Positions 1 to 5,868 of a stretch of 14,940 nucleotides of DNA are shown in pieces. This stretch comes from Streptomyces lilacinus. GTDB lineage: Bacteria > Actinomycetota > Actinomycetes > Streptomycetales > Streptomycetaceae. Position 1 is the first letter of the stretch; each line of letters starts with the position of its first letter. The stretch spans positions 13,893 to 28,832 of the forward strand of contig KL569384.1 in the NCBI GenBank assembly GCA_000715685.1, in the 5' to 3' direction. Under the pieces are notes generated by a model. The model was not told the origin of the DNA. It saw only the letters and a list, made by a program, of their open reading frames with translations, and searched no databases. The position numbers and the translations under genes are program-made.

Positions 1-15
1 GTGTATAAGAGACAG
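1..15. other. Nextera/Tn5 mosaic-end remnant (library adapter)
   Basis: The first 15 bases, GTGTATAAGAGACAG, are the 3' part of the 19-bp Tn5 mosaic end used in tagmentation libraries. This is technical sequence, not biology. Genomic sequence begins at about base 16. Confidence 0.95.
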
Positions 16-164
16 AGCCAGGTGAGCCCGGTCGGTCCGGGCAGCAGCCGCGTACCGGTGAGCGCGCAGAGCAGCGCGAACGCGCCGTGGACGGCGGTGG
101 AGCACAGCGCCGCCCGCCCCACCCAACGCGGCCACGCGCGCCAGGACATCGTCATCACTGTCAT
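16..164 (-). CDS. Membrane protein, N-terminal fragment (cut by contig end)
   Basis: An ATG on the minus strand at 164, with a GAGG Shine-Dalgarno-like match about 8 nt upstream, opens a frame that runs without a stop to the contig end; an in-frame ATG at 149 is an alternative start. The roughly 49 visible residues begin MTVMTMSWRAWPRW. They form a basic/aromatic N-terminus followed by one hydrophobic segment at about residues 17-38, consistent with a first membrane helix or an uncleaved signal anchor. The gene diverges from the lanthipeptide precursor starting at 294, with 129 bp between them. I do not recognise the family; a small multi-pass membrane protein of the DUF3995 kind is only a guess. 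It belongs to the chromosomal flank, not the integrated element. Confidence 0.5.
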
Positions 165-293
165 GCGTCGAACCTCGCAGTCCGCGCCGAGTAAGACGTC
201 AGCCTCGACGGCGATCCGCCTCCGTCTGCCGGGTGAGCGGAGTGCCGATCCGGGCATGGATAACCGGGAGTCGACGAGAGGAGGTGACACACG

Positions 294-407
294 ATGGTGC
301 TCCTCGACCTGCAAGTCCTGGACGCGGAAGGCGCCGAGGAACGGATGGAGTTCGGCGCCAGCGTCGAGCCCAACAGCGCTCTCAGTGTGGTGATCTGTCA
401 CGAATGA
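294..407 (+). CDS. Class III lanthipeptide precursor (AmfS/SapB-like), one labionin motif
   Basis: A 37-residue peptide whose ATG follows a near-perfect Shine-Dalgarno (AGAGGAGGTGA, 277-287). It starts MVLLDLQ, matching the LLDLQ leader box of class III precursors such as AmfS and RamS, which their LanKC kinase-cyclase recognises. The acidic leader (residues 8-26) is followed by a short core. S28-A-L-S31-V-V-I-C35 fits the labionin pattern S-x2-S-x2-5-C, and the peptide ends CHE. In AmfS/SapB the serines are phosphorylated and eliminated, then trapped by Cys, giving an exported surface-active or signalling peptide. AmfS-type precursors normally have two S/SC rings; only the C-terminal one is present here, so the core is shortened. 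A hairpin terminator follows 11 nt after the stop, making this a stand-alone unit. No LanKC or ABC exporter gene is in the window. The assignment rests on the leader box plus the ring motif in a very short ORF. Confidence 0.62.
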   Translation: MVLLDLQVLDAEGAEERMEFGASVEPNSALSVVICHE

Positions 408-417
408 CAGTGACCCC

Positions 418-443
418 GGGGGCGTCACCTCGTGATCGCCCCC
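418..443 (+). terminator. Hairpin terminator after the lanthipeptide precursor
   Basis: GGGGGCG (418-424) pairs with CGCCCCC (437-443), and TCAC (425-428) pairs with GTGA (432-435) around a CTC loop with a one-base bulge. The stem is about 11 bp, GC-rich, and lacks a U-tract, as is usual in Streptomyces. It begins 11 nt after the precursor stop codon. Confidence 0.6.
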
Positions 444-492
444 ACCCTCCTGGTTCCCCCCTAGGGGCTGATTCAGGGTCTCTCACCAGCCA

Positions 493-498
493 TAAGAT
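493..498 (+). promoter_or_regulatory. Possible -10 element upstream of yccF
   Basis: TAAGAT lies 68 bp upstream of the yccF start and fits the TAnnnT pattern of a housekeeping -10. No convincing -35 is visible at 17-18 bp spacing. The rest of 444-566 has no gene; its only other notable feature is the palindrome CCCCTAGGGG at 458-467. Confidence 0.3.
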
Positions 499-566
499 GG
501 AACTGTGGCTCAAACACCGGGCGTCTTGCGGATTGAGGTACCGGTGCCGGTGGGAGGCTGTGAATC

Positions 567-959
567 ATGAAGTTGATCCTGAATATTGTCTGGCTGGTCC
601 TCTGCGGTTTCTGGATGGCGGTCGGATACATGGTCGCCGGAATCATCTGCTGCGTGCTGATCGTGACGATCCCCTTCGGCATCGCGAGCTTCCGGATCGC
701 CTCCTACGCCCTGTGGCCCTTCGGTCGTACGACCGTCGAGCGACGGGACGCCGGCGGCGGGTCGCTGATCGGCAACATCATCTGGATCGTCTTCGCGGGT
801 TGGTGGTTGGCGATCGCCCACATCTGCACGGGTATCGCGCTGTGCCTGTCGATCATCGGCATCCCGCTGGGGATCGCGAACTTCAAGCTGATTCCGATTT
901 CGCTGATGCCGCTCGGCCGCGAAATCGTCCCGACGGACCGGCCGTTCGCCACACGCTAG
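567..959 (+). CDS. yccF: YccF-family inner membrane protein
   Basis: A 130-aa integral membrane protein with two YccF-domain repeats. The first (about residues 4-54) runs from LNIVWLVLCGFWMAVGYM to IASYALWPFGR. The second (about residues 68-118) runs from IGNIIWIVFAGWWLAIAH to PISLMPLGRE. Each repeat has two hydrophobic helices and the conserved IP-G-A motif (TIPFGIAS, GIPLGIAN), giving about four transmembrane segments. Family members are small inner-membrane proteins with no firmly established biochemical role. The ATG is preceded by GGGAGG about 9 nt upstream. The gene converges on yajQ in the reconstructed uninterrupted chromosome, sharing the terminator at 976-1025. Length and motifs are normal for the family. 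Confidence 0.9.
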   Translation: MKLILNIVWLVLCGFWMAVGYMVAGIICCVLIVTIPFGIASFRIASYALWPFGRTTVERRDAGGGSLIGNIIWIVFAGWWLAIAHICTGIALCLSIIGIPLGIANFKLIPISLMPLGREIVPTDRPFATR

Positions 960-975
960 GTCCGGCGGAAATCGC

Positions 976-1025
976 GCGAGGGCCCGTCCGGAGCGGTTCG
1001 AGAACCGCTCCGGACGGGCCCTCGC
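976..1025. terminator. Strong bidirectional terminator (23-bp perfect stem)
   Basis: Bases 976-998 and 1003-1025 are perfect reverse complements (23 bp) around a CGAG loop. It lies 17 bp after the yccF stop. Before the element inserted, it would also have lain just past the yajQ stop, so it probably served both convergent genes. Confidence 0.88.
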
Positions 1026-1047
1026 CCGTGACGCGTTACCGCGGGAA

Positions 1048-1067
1048 ATCAGCGGTAGTTGGTGAAC
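1048..1067 (+). repeat. attL core (20-bp direct repeat)
   Basis: ATCAGCGGTAGTTGGTGAAC is identical to 13018-13037. Identity stops on both sides (1047 A versus 13017 C; 1068 C versus 13038 T). Read on the minus strand it encodes the final FTNYR codons and stop of YajQ, here without the rest of the gene. Confidence 0.9.
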
Positions 1068-1105
1068 CGCTCGAATGATCGTCGGACCTGCATTGATCCA
1101 CGAAA

Positions 1106-1159
1106 ACCCCGGTTGACGTGCAAAAACTACACTCAGTAGTTGCCGCCGTTTTCCGGGGT
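1106..1159. promoter_or_regulatory. Nested inverted repeats inside the left element end
   Basis: An outer pair ACCCCGG (1106-1112) / CCGGGGT (1153-1159) encloses an inner pair AACTAC (1125-1130) / GTAGTT (1136-1141) with a 5-bp spacer. TTGACG at 1113-1118 could be a -35 box, but the matching -10 (TAGTTG, 18 bp on) is poor. The block lies between attL and the GTGCCC array, so binding by Xis or another accessory excision factor is as plausible as promoter function. No gene is visible in 1068-1381. Confidence 0.35.
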
Positions 1160-1171
1160 CTTTCTGGTTCT

Positions 1172-1202
1172 TGTGCCCTGAGTGTGCCCTCGGGGTGCCC
1201 CC
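1172..1202 (+). repeat. Three GTGCCC sites at exact 11-bp spacing (candidate integrase arm sites)
   Basis: GTGCCC occurs at 1173, 1184 and 1195, exactly one helical turn apart; the first two extend to TGTGCCCT. A matching pair, also 11 bp apart, lies at the opposite end at 12957 and 12968, in the same orientation. All five sit just inside the element ends, where arm-type sites of tyrosine integrases are expected. Confidence 0.55.
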
Positions 1203-1381
1203 TCGTTCCTGCCCTGCGACATCGGTCGTACAGCGGGGCCGATCTGTGTCGCGCGGGCCCTGCCGCATTCGTGTGAGGTGTCGGGGAACGGCGGGCCCGG
1301 TGCGCCCGGAGGGGCCTAGGGTGGGCGCCGGTTCCACCGGGGCGAGCGCTTCCGGTCCCTACGCCCCGGCTCGGAGGGCAC

Positions 1382-2641
1382 GTGAGTTACCTGCGGCTGC
1401 TCCGGCAGCGGTCCGTACTGGTGCTGTGGCTCGCGCAGAGCCTCTCCGTGCTCGGGGATCGGCTGTACGCGCTCGCGGTGATGTGGGTCGTCTACGCCGC
1501 GACCGGCTCGGCCTCGCTCATGGGGCTGGTCGCGGTCGTCGAGTCGCTGCCGTACGTCGTGCTCGGCACCGCCGGGCGCCATGCGGTCGCACGGTTCTCG
1601 ACGTTTGGGCGGCTGGCGTGGGTCGACGCGGCCCGGGCGCTGGTCGCGGTCGCGTTGCCCTTCCTGTGGTCACCGGACGCGCGGGGTGTGGCGCTCCTAC
1701 TCGTCGGGGTGTTGCTGCTCGGCACCCTCGGGGCGCTGTTCGATCCGAACCTCGGCGCCCTGGTGCCGGATCTCGTCGAGCCCGCGCGGGTGCAACAGGT
1801 CACGGGCCTGTTTGACCTTACGGGGCGCATTGCCCGGATCGCGGGTCCGGCGAGTATCGGTCTGCTGCTGCTCGTCGTCTCCGAGGTGCAGCTCTTCGCA
1901 CTGAACGGGGTGACGTTCGCGGTATCCGCGGTGGCGCTCGGCTGGCTGGCACGGCGGTACGCCATGGCGGCCAGCGCCGAGGGGGTGGAGCGGTCCGGCG
2001 GGACGCGGTCGGCGGTCCGAGCATGGCCGACGGTTCGTGCGCACCCCCGCGTCGGGCTCGCGATTGGGGTACACGGTGTCGCGCTGTTCTGCTCGGCCGT
2101 GACGGCGGTCGGCATGCCGGCGCTGCTCGCCACCCGGTACGGCGCCGGGGCGGCCGTCTACGGGCTTGTGACAGCCGCTGTGGGCGTCGGGGCGCTGCTG
2201 GGCAACCCTCTTGCCAGCAATCGGCGCTCGAGCGGCTGGATGGGCGTCTACTGCGCGGCGTGGGTGGTGCAAGGCGTAGCGACGGCGTGCATGGGGCTGG
2301 TGCTGAGTCTGCCTGTGCTGGTGCTGCTCGCGGGGGTGACCGGTCTGGTCACCCCCGCTACAAGCGTCACCTTGCGGGCGCGCCTCGGCGCGTTCGCCCC
2401 CGCCGAGCGCCTGCGACTGATGTCCGTGGATCAGACCGTGATCCGTGCCGGTGGCACGGCCGGAATGCTGCTGCTGCCGTTCTTGGTCGACGCCTCGTCG
2501 CGCGGTGCGTTCGTGGTGGGCGGGGTCGTCGTGGCCAGCGTGGCGCTCGGCGCGCTGCTCGTCGCCTCCCGGGCGCTGCGCCCCGATGTGGTTCTGCCCG
2601 TGTCTGCGGCAGCCCATGGGCGCCCGGTGGCTGCGGAATAG
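1382..2641 (+). CDS. MFS transporter (drug/metabolite exporter type)
   Basis: A 419-aa polytopic membrane protein with 10-12 hydrophobic segments. The N-terminus (LRQRSVLVLWLAQSLSVLGD, then VYAATGSASLMGLV) matches the MFS_3 / enterobactin-exporter-like branch: a first helix ending in GD, then a second helix. An R-and-L-rich cytoplasmic stretch near residues 129-155 (PDLVEPARVQQVTGLFDLTGR) is typical of this branch, as is a mid-protein basic loop at about 190-222. The GTG start has GGAGGG 3 nt upstream; there is no better upstream start. It is the first cargo gene inside the left end and stands alone, closed by the bidirectional terminator at 2653-2695. A TAGGGT at 1317-1322 may be its -10. 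Proton-driven efflux of a small molecule follows from the family; the substrate cannot be told from sequence. Confidence 0.88.
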   Translation: MSYLRLLRQRSVLVLWLAQSLSVLGDRLYALAVMWVVYAATGSASLMGLVAVVESLPYVVLGTAGRHAVARFSTFGRLAWVDAARALVAVALPFLWSPDARGVALLLVGVLLLGTLGALFDPNLGALVPDLVEPARVQQVTGLFDLTGRIARIAGPASIGLLLLVVSEVQLFALNGVTFAVSAVALGWLARRYAMAASAEGVERSGGTRSAVRAWPTVRAHPRVGLAIGVHGVALFCSAVTAVGMPALLATRYGAGAAVYGLVTAAVGVGALLGNPLASNRRSSGWMGVYCAAWVVQGVATACMGLVLSLPVLVLLAGVTGLVTPATSVTLRARLGAFAPAERLRLMSVDQTVIRAGGTAGMLLLPFLVDASSRGAFVVGGVVVASVALGALLVASRALRPDVVLPVSAAAHGRPVAAE

Positions 2642-2652
2642 CGGCGTACATG

Positions 2653-2695
2653 CCTCGGCCCCCGCCACGCGGTGCAGGCGCGACGGGGGCCGAGG
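2653..2695. terminator. Bidirectional hairpin terminator
   Basis: CCTCGGCCCCCG (2653-2664) and CGGGGGCCGAGG (2684-2695) form a perfect 12-bp stem with a 19-nt loop. It sits between the convergent MFS gene (ends 2641) and the dioxygenase-partner gene (minus strand, ends 2740). Confidence 0.75.
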
Positions 2696-2739
2696 GGCTT
2701 ACGGGGAGGTCAGCCGTTCAGACGGCTGGCGCCGAGGCG

Positions 2740-3192
2740 CTACGTGGATTGCGGCTCGGCCTTCCACTGGGCCACCTCGAGGGCGAGCCAGTGCTCGACG
2801 GTGACGTCCTCCATGGGCACGCCGATCTCCTTGTAGATGCGGGTGTGCATGGCGCCGAACCAGGCGTCGCGGCGGTCGTCGAAGAACGCCCGGTCGTACC
2901 AGGAGACGCCGAGGATTACCGTCCCACCGCCGTTGGTGTTGTCGGTGTCGGCCTCGAAGTAGGTGCATTGCCAGTCCCACAGCATCTGCTCTTCGGGACG
3001 GGAACGGAGCCGCTCGTCGCTGGCGCGCAGGTGCTCGACGCACCGTTCGACGGTGGCGGCGTCGGGGCAGTAGTAGCGGCAGTCACTGAACGCGATGACT
3101 GTCTTGCTGCCCCTGCGGGCGGGGTCGGCGTCGTCGCCGGTGAGGACGCGCACACGGGTGATCGGCGGTGCGCCGGTCTCGAGGATGGTCAC
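2740..3192 (-). CDS. Unknown protein downstream of the PhyH dioxygenase
   Basis: A 150-aa soluble protein from a GTG at 3192. This start is preferred because GAGGAG (plus-strand 3201-3206) lies 8 nt upstream; an ATG at 3216 would add eight residues but has no good ribosome-binding site. I recognise no family. The sequence is aromatic- and acid-rich, with blocks AFSDCRYYCPDAATVERCVEHL (about residues 35-56) and MLWDWQCTYFEADTDNTNGG (about 71-90), then VILGVSWYDRAFFDDRRDAWF. It has four cysteines, no signal peptide and no membrane segment. It follows the dioxygenase gene by 39 bp in the same direction, so the two are probably cotranscribed; it might act on, or protect, the same substrate. That role is inferred from position only. 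Confidence 0.72.
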   Translation of the reverse strand: MTILETGAPPITRVRVLTGDDADPARRGSKTVIAFSDCRYYCPDAATVERCVEHLRASDERLRSRPEEQMLWDWQCTYFEADTDNTNGGGTVILGVSWYDRAFFDDRRDAWFGAMHTRIYKEIGVPMEDVTVEHWLALEVAQWKAEPQST

Positions 3193-3231
3193 GGTTGGTG
3201 CTCCTCTCTTTCCCATTGGTGCCTTGTTGGA

Positions 3232-3945
3232 CTACCAGCCTGATCCGGTGAGCGGGTACAGGCTGGGGCTGTAGTCGCCGCGCGCCCGGACGGCGCCGGG
3301 CGCGACGTAGCGAACGTTCAGGCCGACGCGGGGTTCGTCGGTGGTGTTGCTGTCTGAGCGATGGATGAGACGGACGTCCATCAAGCAGGCTTGGCCGGCG
3401 TCAAGAGGCAGCCACACCCCGCGCTCGTGCGGGCCGTCCGGCATGCCCTGGACCCCGAGCGCCTTGCCGCGCGCTGCGCTGGCGCTCTCCCGGCCGTTCG
3501 GGAGGTAGCCGGCGGCATGTGAGCCCGGCAGCACCTGCAAACACCCGTTCCCGGTGGTCGCGTCGGTGATGGCCAGCCATGCGGCGACCGACCGTTCGGG
3601 GTCGAGGTCCATGTGCTCATTCGTGCCGTCTTGGTGCCAGGGCACCACGAACTCGCATCCGGGCCACTTGACCATCAGAAAAGTGTTCTCAACGGCCACG
3701 GCGTTGCCGATGACGTCCTGGACGGCGCGGAGCAGCCCGGGGCTACGCACGGCGTACGCGGCCCACTCGACGCGCAGGTGAGCCTCGGGGATGACCTCTG
3801 TGCGGCTGTTGAGGTGCGCGGTTGTGACCTCGGCGCCGCAGCCGCGGGCTACCTCGTTCAGGTGCCAGCCGACGCCGGTACGGAAGCCGCATTCCCCGAG
3901 CGGACTCGGCCCGGCGAACCGGGGCGCAGCGGCGCGAGTGTTCAT
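3232..3945 (-). CDS. Phytanoyl-CoA dioxygenase (PhyH)-family Fe(II)/2-oxoglutarate oxygenase
   Basis: A 237-aa protein with the facial-triad signature of PhyH oxygenases. H104-Q-D106 lies in the motif VPWHQDGTNEHMDL, the distal His is H195 (DVRLIHRSDSN), and R206 (PRVGLNVRYV) is placed to bind 2-oxoglutarate. LPGSH (residues 139-143) is the usual strand before the insert loop. Such enzymes couple 2OG decarboxylation to hydroxylation or halogenation of a small or carrier-bound substrate, and are common in natural-product pathways. The protein is slightly short at the N-terminus for the family but keeps all catalytic residues. The ATG follows GAGAGGA about 8 nt upstream. A 15-codon ORF ending in two Cys codons and a -10-like box lie directly upstream. 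The unknown gene 2740-3192 follows by 39 bp. The actual substrate is not predictable. Confidence 0.85.
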   Translation of the reverse strand: MNTRAAAPRFAGPSPLGECGFRTGVGWHLNEVARGCGAEVTTAHLNSRTEVIPEAHLRVEWAAYAVRSPGLLRAVQDVIGNAVAVENTFLMVKWPGCEFVVPWHQDGTNEHMDLDPERSVAAWLAITDATTGNGCLQVLPGSHAAGYLPNGRESASAARGKALGVQGMPDGPHERGVWLPLDAGQACLMDVRLIHRSDSNTTDEPRVGLNVRYVAPGAVRARGDYSPSLYPLTGSGW

Positions 3946-3966
3946 GGTTCGGTGTCCTCTCCCGCC

Positions 3967-4014
3967 TCAGCAGCAGCTGAAGCGACGGCGAGTGCGCGGT
4001 GATGTCGTGCTCAT
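3967..4014 (-). CDS. Possible leaderless leader peptide ending Cys-Cys
   Basis: A 15-codon ORF (MSTTSPRTRRRFSCC) ends 21 nt before the dioxygenase start. Its ATG is 6 nt downstream of a TATACC box, so transcription would begin at or next to the A of ATG, giving a leaderless mRNA; no separate ribosome-binding site is visible. Actinobacterial short upstream ORFs ending in cysteine runs are known to sense cysteine supply through ribosome stalling, and this resembles them. Only two cysteines are present and the ORF is tiny, so chance is a real alternative. Confidence 0.35.
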   Translation of the reverse strand: MSTTSPRTRRRFSCC

Positions 4015-4020
4015 CCCGCC

Positions 4021-4026
4021 GGTATA
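4021..4026 (-). promoter_or_regulatory. Candidate -10 box for the dioxygenase operon
   Basis: Minus-strand TATACC, 6 nt before the ATG of the 15-codon leader ORF and about 75 bp before the dioxygenase ATG. No clear -35 box is seen at 16-18 bp. Confidence 0.35.
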
Positions 4027-4074
4027 CGGACCGCAGTGGGGCGGCCGAAGGAAGCGCGGGGAAGGAGCAACGGG

Positions 4075-4170
4075 CTAGTAGCCGTGGTGCGGGTCTCCGG
4101 CGACGGCCAGCGGGACGACGACGGCAACGCACAGGCAGATCCGGAGCAGGACCGCTAAGCGTTGTCTCAC
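4075..4170 (-). CDS. 31-aa hydrophobic peptide, TTA-containing
   Basis: The GTG start overlaps the TGA stop of the preceding 85-aa gene (GTGA, four bases), the classic coupled arrangement. The product starts VRQRLAVLLRICLCVAVVVP and ends GDPHHGY: a basic N-terminus, one hydrophobic segment at about residues 11-24, then a short polar tail. A single-pass membrane peptide or a very short secretion signal is likely. Codon 5 is TTA, which in Streptomyces requires the bldA tRNA. I know no family. The ORF is shorter than usual gene-calling limits, but the exact stop/start overlap and the membrane-like composition argue for a real gene. Confidence 0.5.
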   Translation of the reverse strand: MRQRLAVLLRICLCVAVVVPLAVAGDPHHGY

Positions 4171-4424
4171 GCGTCGTTCCCGAGCCGACGCACGGACGCG
4201 ATGTCCACCCGCCACTCGAACCCGCCGCCCGGCGGGAGCAGCCACACACACGAAGGTCTCTCCTCGATCCCGAACGGCTCACCGACCCCGTGCACGATGC
4301 CCTCACGGTCCGCGGCGACGTCGATCACCCGCGTGCCGAATCGCAGCCACTGCGGCTGACCCTTGATGTGGTCACCGCTAGCCTGCGCCGGCCGTCCGGC
4401 GTGCGCTCGTACGGACTTGCTCAC
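4167..4424 (-). CDS. Unknown 85-aa protein
   Basis: The GTG at 4424 is preceded by GAGGGGG 6 nt upstream, a far better start than the ATG 16 codons earlier, which has no ribosome-binding site and would overlap palindromes in the promoter region. The product starts MSKSVRAHAGRP. It contains QWLRFGTRVIDVAADREGIV (about residues 24-43), then HGVGEPFGIEE and VWLLPPGGGFEWRVD, so it looks like a small beta-rich domain with several Gly/Trp turns. There is no signal peptide or membrane segment. From memory, similar small proteins lie beside HTH regulators in many Streptomyces genomes; I know of no function. It diverges from the HTH-TPR regulator at 4591 and is coupled to the 31-aa peptide downstream. 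Confidence 0.75.
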   Translation of the reverse strand: MSKSVRAHAGRPAQASGDHIKGQPQWLRFGTRVIDVAADREGIVHGVGEPFGIEERPSCVWLLPPGGGFEWRVDIASVRRLGNDA

Positions 4425-4452
4425 GTCTTGCCCCCTCGCTGCGTAGCTCGAA

Positions 4453-4553
4453 GTGGTGCACCACCAGTGCACTGCTTGAGCGGGCGCTGCGGGCGTCGAG
4501 GGACCGGACGTTTAGGCGGACGTTTTCGTGCTCGGCACTGACGCCAAGTCAGT
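4453..4553. promoter_or_regulatory. Divergent promoter region with three palindromes and a direct repeat
   Basis: Between the 85-aa gene (-) and the HTH-TPR regulator (+) lie two abutting perfect palindromes: GTGGTGCACCAC (4453-4464) and CAGTGCACTG (4465-4474). They are followed by a 9-bp direct repeat CGGACGTTT (4505-4513, 4517-4525) and an interrupted palindrome ACTGAC-gccaa-GTCAGT (4537-4553). The last overlaps a possible -10 (TACGGT, 4553-4558) for the regulator. These are likely operators for a dimeric DNA-binding protein, quite possibly the regulator itself; that link is inferred. Confidence 0.5.
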
Positions 4554-4590
4554 ACGGTGTGGAAGGAATTCGCGGTCGCGAGGAGAGCAC

Positions 4591-5868
4591 ATGGCGGGCA
4601 AGACGATCAGCAAGCTGACGCAGTTACGCCGGGCCGCCGGGTACACGCAAGCGTCATTCGTGGCGGCGTTCCTCGAGGAGGCTGCGCGCCTCGAGGTCGC
4701 TGCTTCGCTCAGTGTGCGACAACTGCGCCGGTGGGAAAGGGAAACGCCGCCGCCTCTGCCGCACCCAGGTCAGCAGGCTGTGCTGGAAGCCATGTTCGGC
4801 GTGCCGCTGGCCGAGATGGGGTTCGACGTCCCGAAGCACCGCGTGACGGTTGCAATGCCGATCAGCGACGCTGGAGAGGTGAAGCGGAGAACGTTCGTCG
4901 CCGACGCCGGGGCACTCGCCGCAGCGACCCTTGTTCCTGTTCGACCGGGGCCGCGGATCGGCACGTCCGACATCACCCGCCTGCGGGCGAGGCTCGATGG
5001 CCTGTACCAGACGGACCACACGGCGGGCAGCGTGCCGGCCATGACGCAGGCGGGCCGTATCGAGGGTGAGATTACGGACGCTCTCGGCGCCGCCTCGTAC
5101 ACCAGCCGCATTGGTCGCGAGTTGCAGACGATGCTTGCTGAGCTGCACGGCCACCGGGCTTGGTACGGCTACGACGGCGGGCGCATTGATCAGGGGCGCG
5201 CCGCCTGCATGGAAGCGCTCGCGGCGGCGCAACTTGTCGACAATCCGTTGCTACAGATTTCCGTGCTGGAGACGCTTGTGCTTCTCGCGATCAAGGCGGA
5301 GCGAGCGTGGGAGGCGGCGAGCGCGGTCGAGAACGCGTACCGGCTCGCCACGCGCGCGGGCGCCGGTCACACGGTGCACCTGGTGATTGCGCTGCGGGAT
5401 GCGAATGTCGCGACCCACGCGGGAGACCTGTCCGGGGCGCGCCGCGCACTGAGTCGGGCCGTCAGTCACCAGGGACGCGTAGACGCGGATGCAGAGGTGC
5501 CGAAATGGGCTCGGTTCGTCGGCCCGTTCGAGGTCGACTACGCGACGGCAGACATGTACGTACGGGCCGAGCAGCCGAAACAGGCCGTGCCGTTCCTGCG
5601 CGCCGCCGTGCGCGGCATCGGCGGCGACCTGGCTCGCAACAGCGCCTCCTACCGCGTGAAGCTCGCCGGTGTACTTCTCGCCGCCGGGGAGGTCGACGAA
5701 GCTTGCGCGGAGATGGGTGCTGCTCTCGACGCGTCCGGCGGCATCGCCTCTCCGCGGCTGCTGGGCAAGATCCGAGGGTTTCAGTGGGCCGCGGCCGGTG
5801 TCGACAGCATCGCGGCCCGTGAGTGCGGCGAGCGCATCCGCGAGACTGTCCGAGGAGGCACGACGTGA
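4591..5868 (+). CDS. HTH regulator with C-terminal TPR-like repeats
   Basis: A 425-aa protein. Residues about 8-50 (LTQLRRAAGYTQASFVAAFL and LSVRQLRRWER) form an XRE-like helix-turn-helix whose recognition helix ends in the RRWE signature. After a linker, about residues 130-410 are Ala/Leu-rich paired helices like the TPR arrays of Streptomyces XRE regulators. ATG 4591 has AGGAGAG 3 nt upstream; the frame is open upstream, but no other start has such a site. Codon 12 is TTA, so translation may need bldA. Its stop overlaps the acetyltransferase start (GTGA), and the intergenic palindromes upstream suggest autoregulation. TPR regulators often respond to a peptide or small ligand; the ligand here is unknown. 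Confidence 0.82.
   Translation: MAGKTISKLTQLRRAAGYTQASFVAAFLEEAARLEVAASLSVRQLRRWERETPPPLPHPGQQAVLEAMFGVPLAEMGFDVPKHRVTVAMPISDAGEVKRRTFVADAGALAAATLVPVRPGPRIGTSDITRLRARLDGLYQTDHTAGSVPAMTQAGRIEGEITDALGAASYTSRIGRELQTMLAELHGHRAWYGYDGGRIDQGRAACMEALAAAQLVDNPLLQISVLETLVLLAIKAERAWEAASAVENAYRLATRAGAGHTVHLVIALRDANVATHAGDLSGARRALSRAVSHQGRVDADAEVPKWARFVGPFEVDYATADMYVRAEQPKQAVPFLRAAVRGIGGDLARNSASYRVKLAGVLLAAGEVDEACAEMGAALDASGGIASPRLLGKIRGFQWAAAGVDSIAARECGERIRETVRGGTT

Noticed and set aside
510..1337. A 275-aa minus-strand ORF over yccF
   Set aside because: It is antisense to a clear YccF gene and reads through the terminator and attL; low-complexity Arg/Asp/Pro composition.
2023..3243. A 406-aa plus-strand ORF
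   Set aside because: It overlaps the MFS gene in another frame and then runs antisense to the unknown gene and across a terminator; its Arg-rich translation is typical of a GC-frame shadow.
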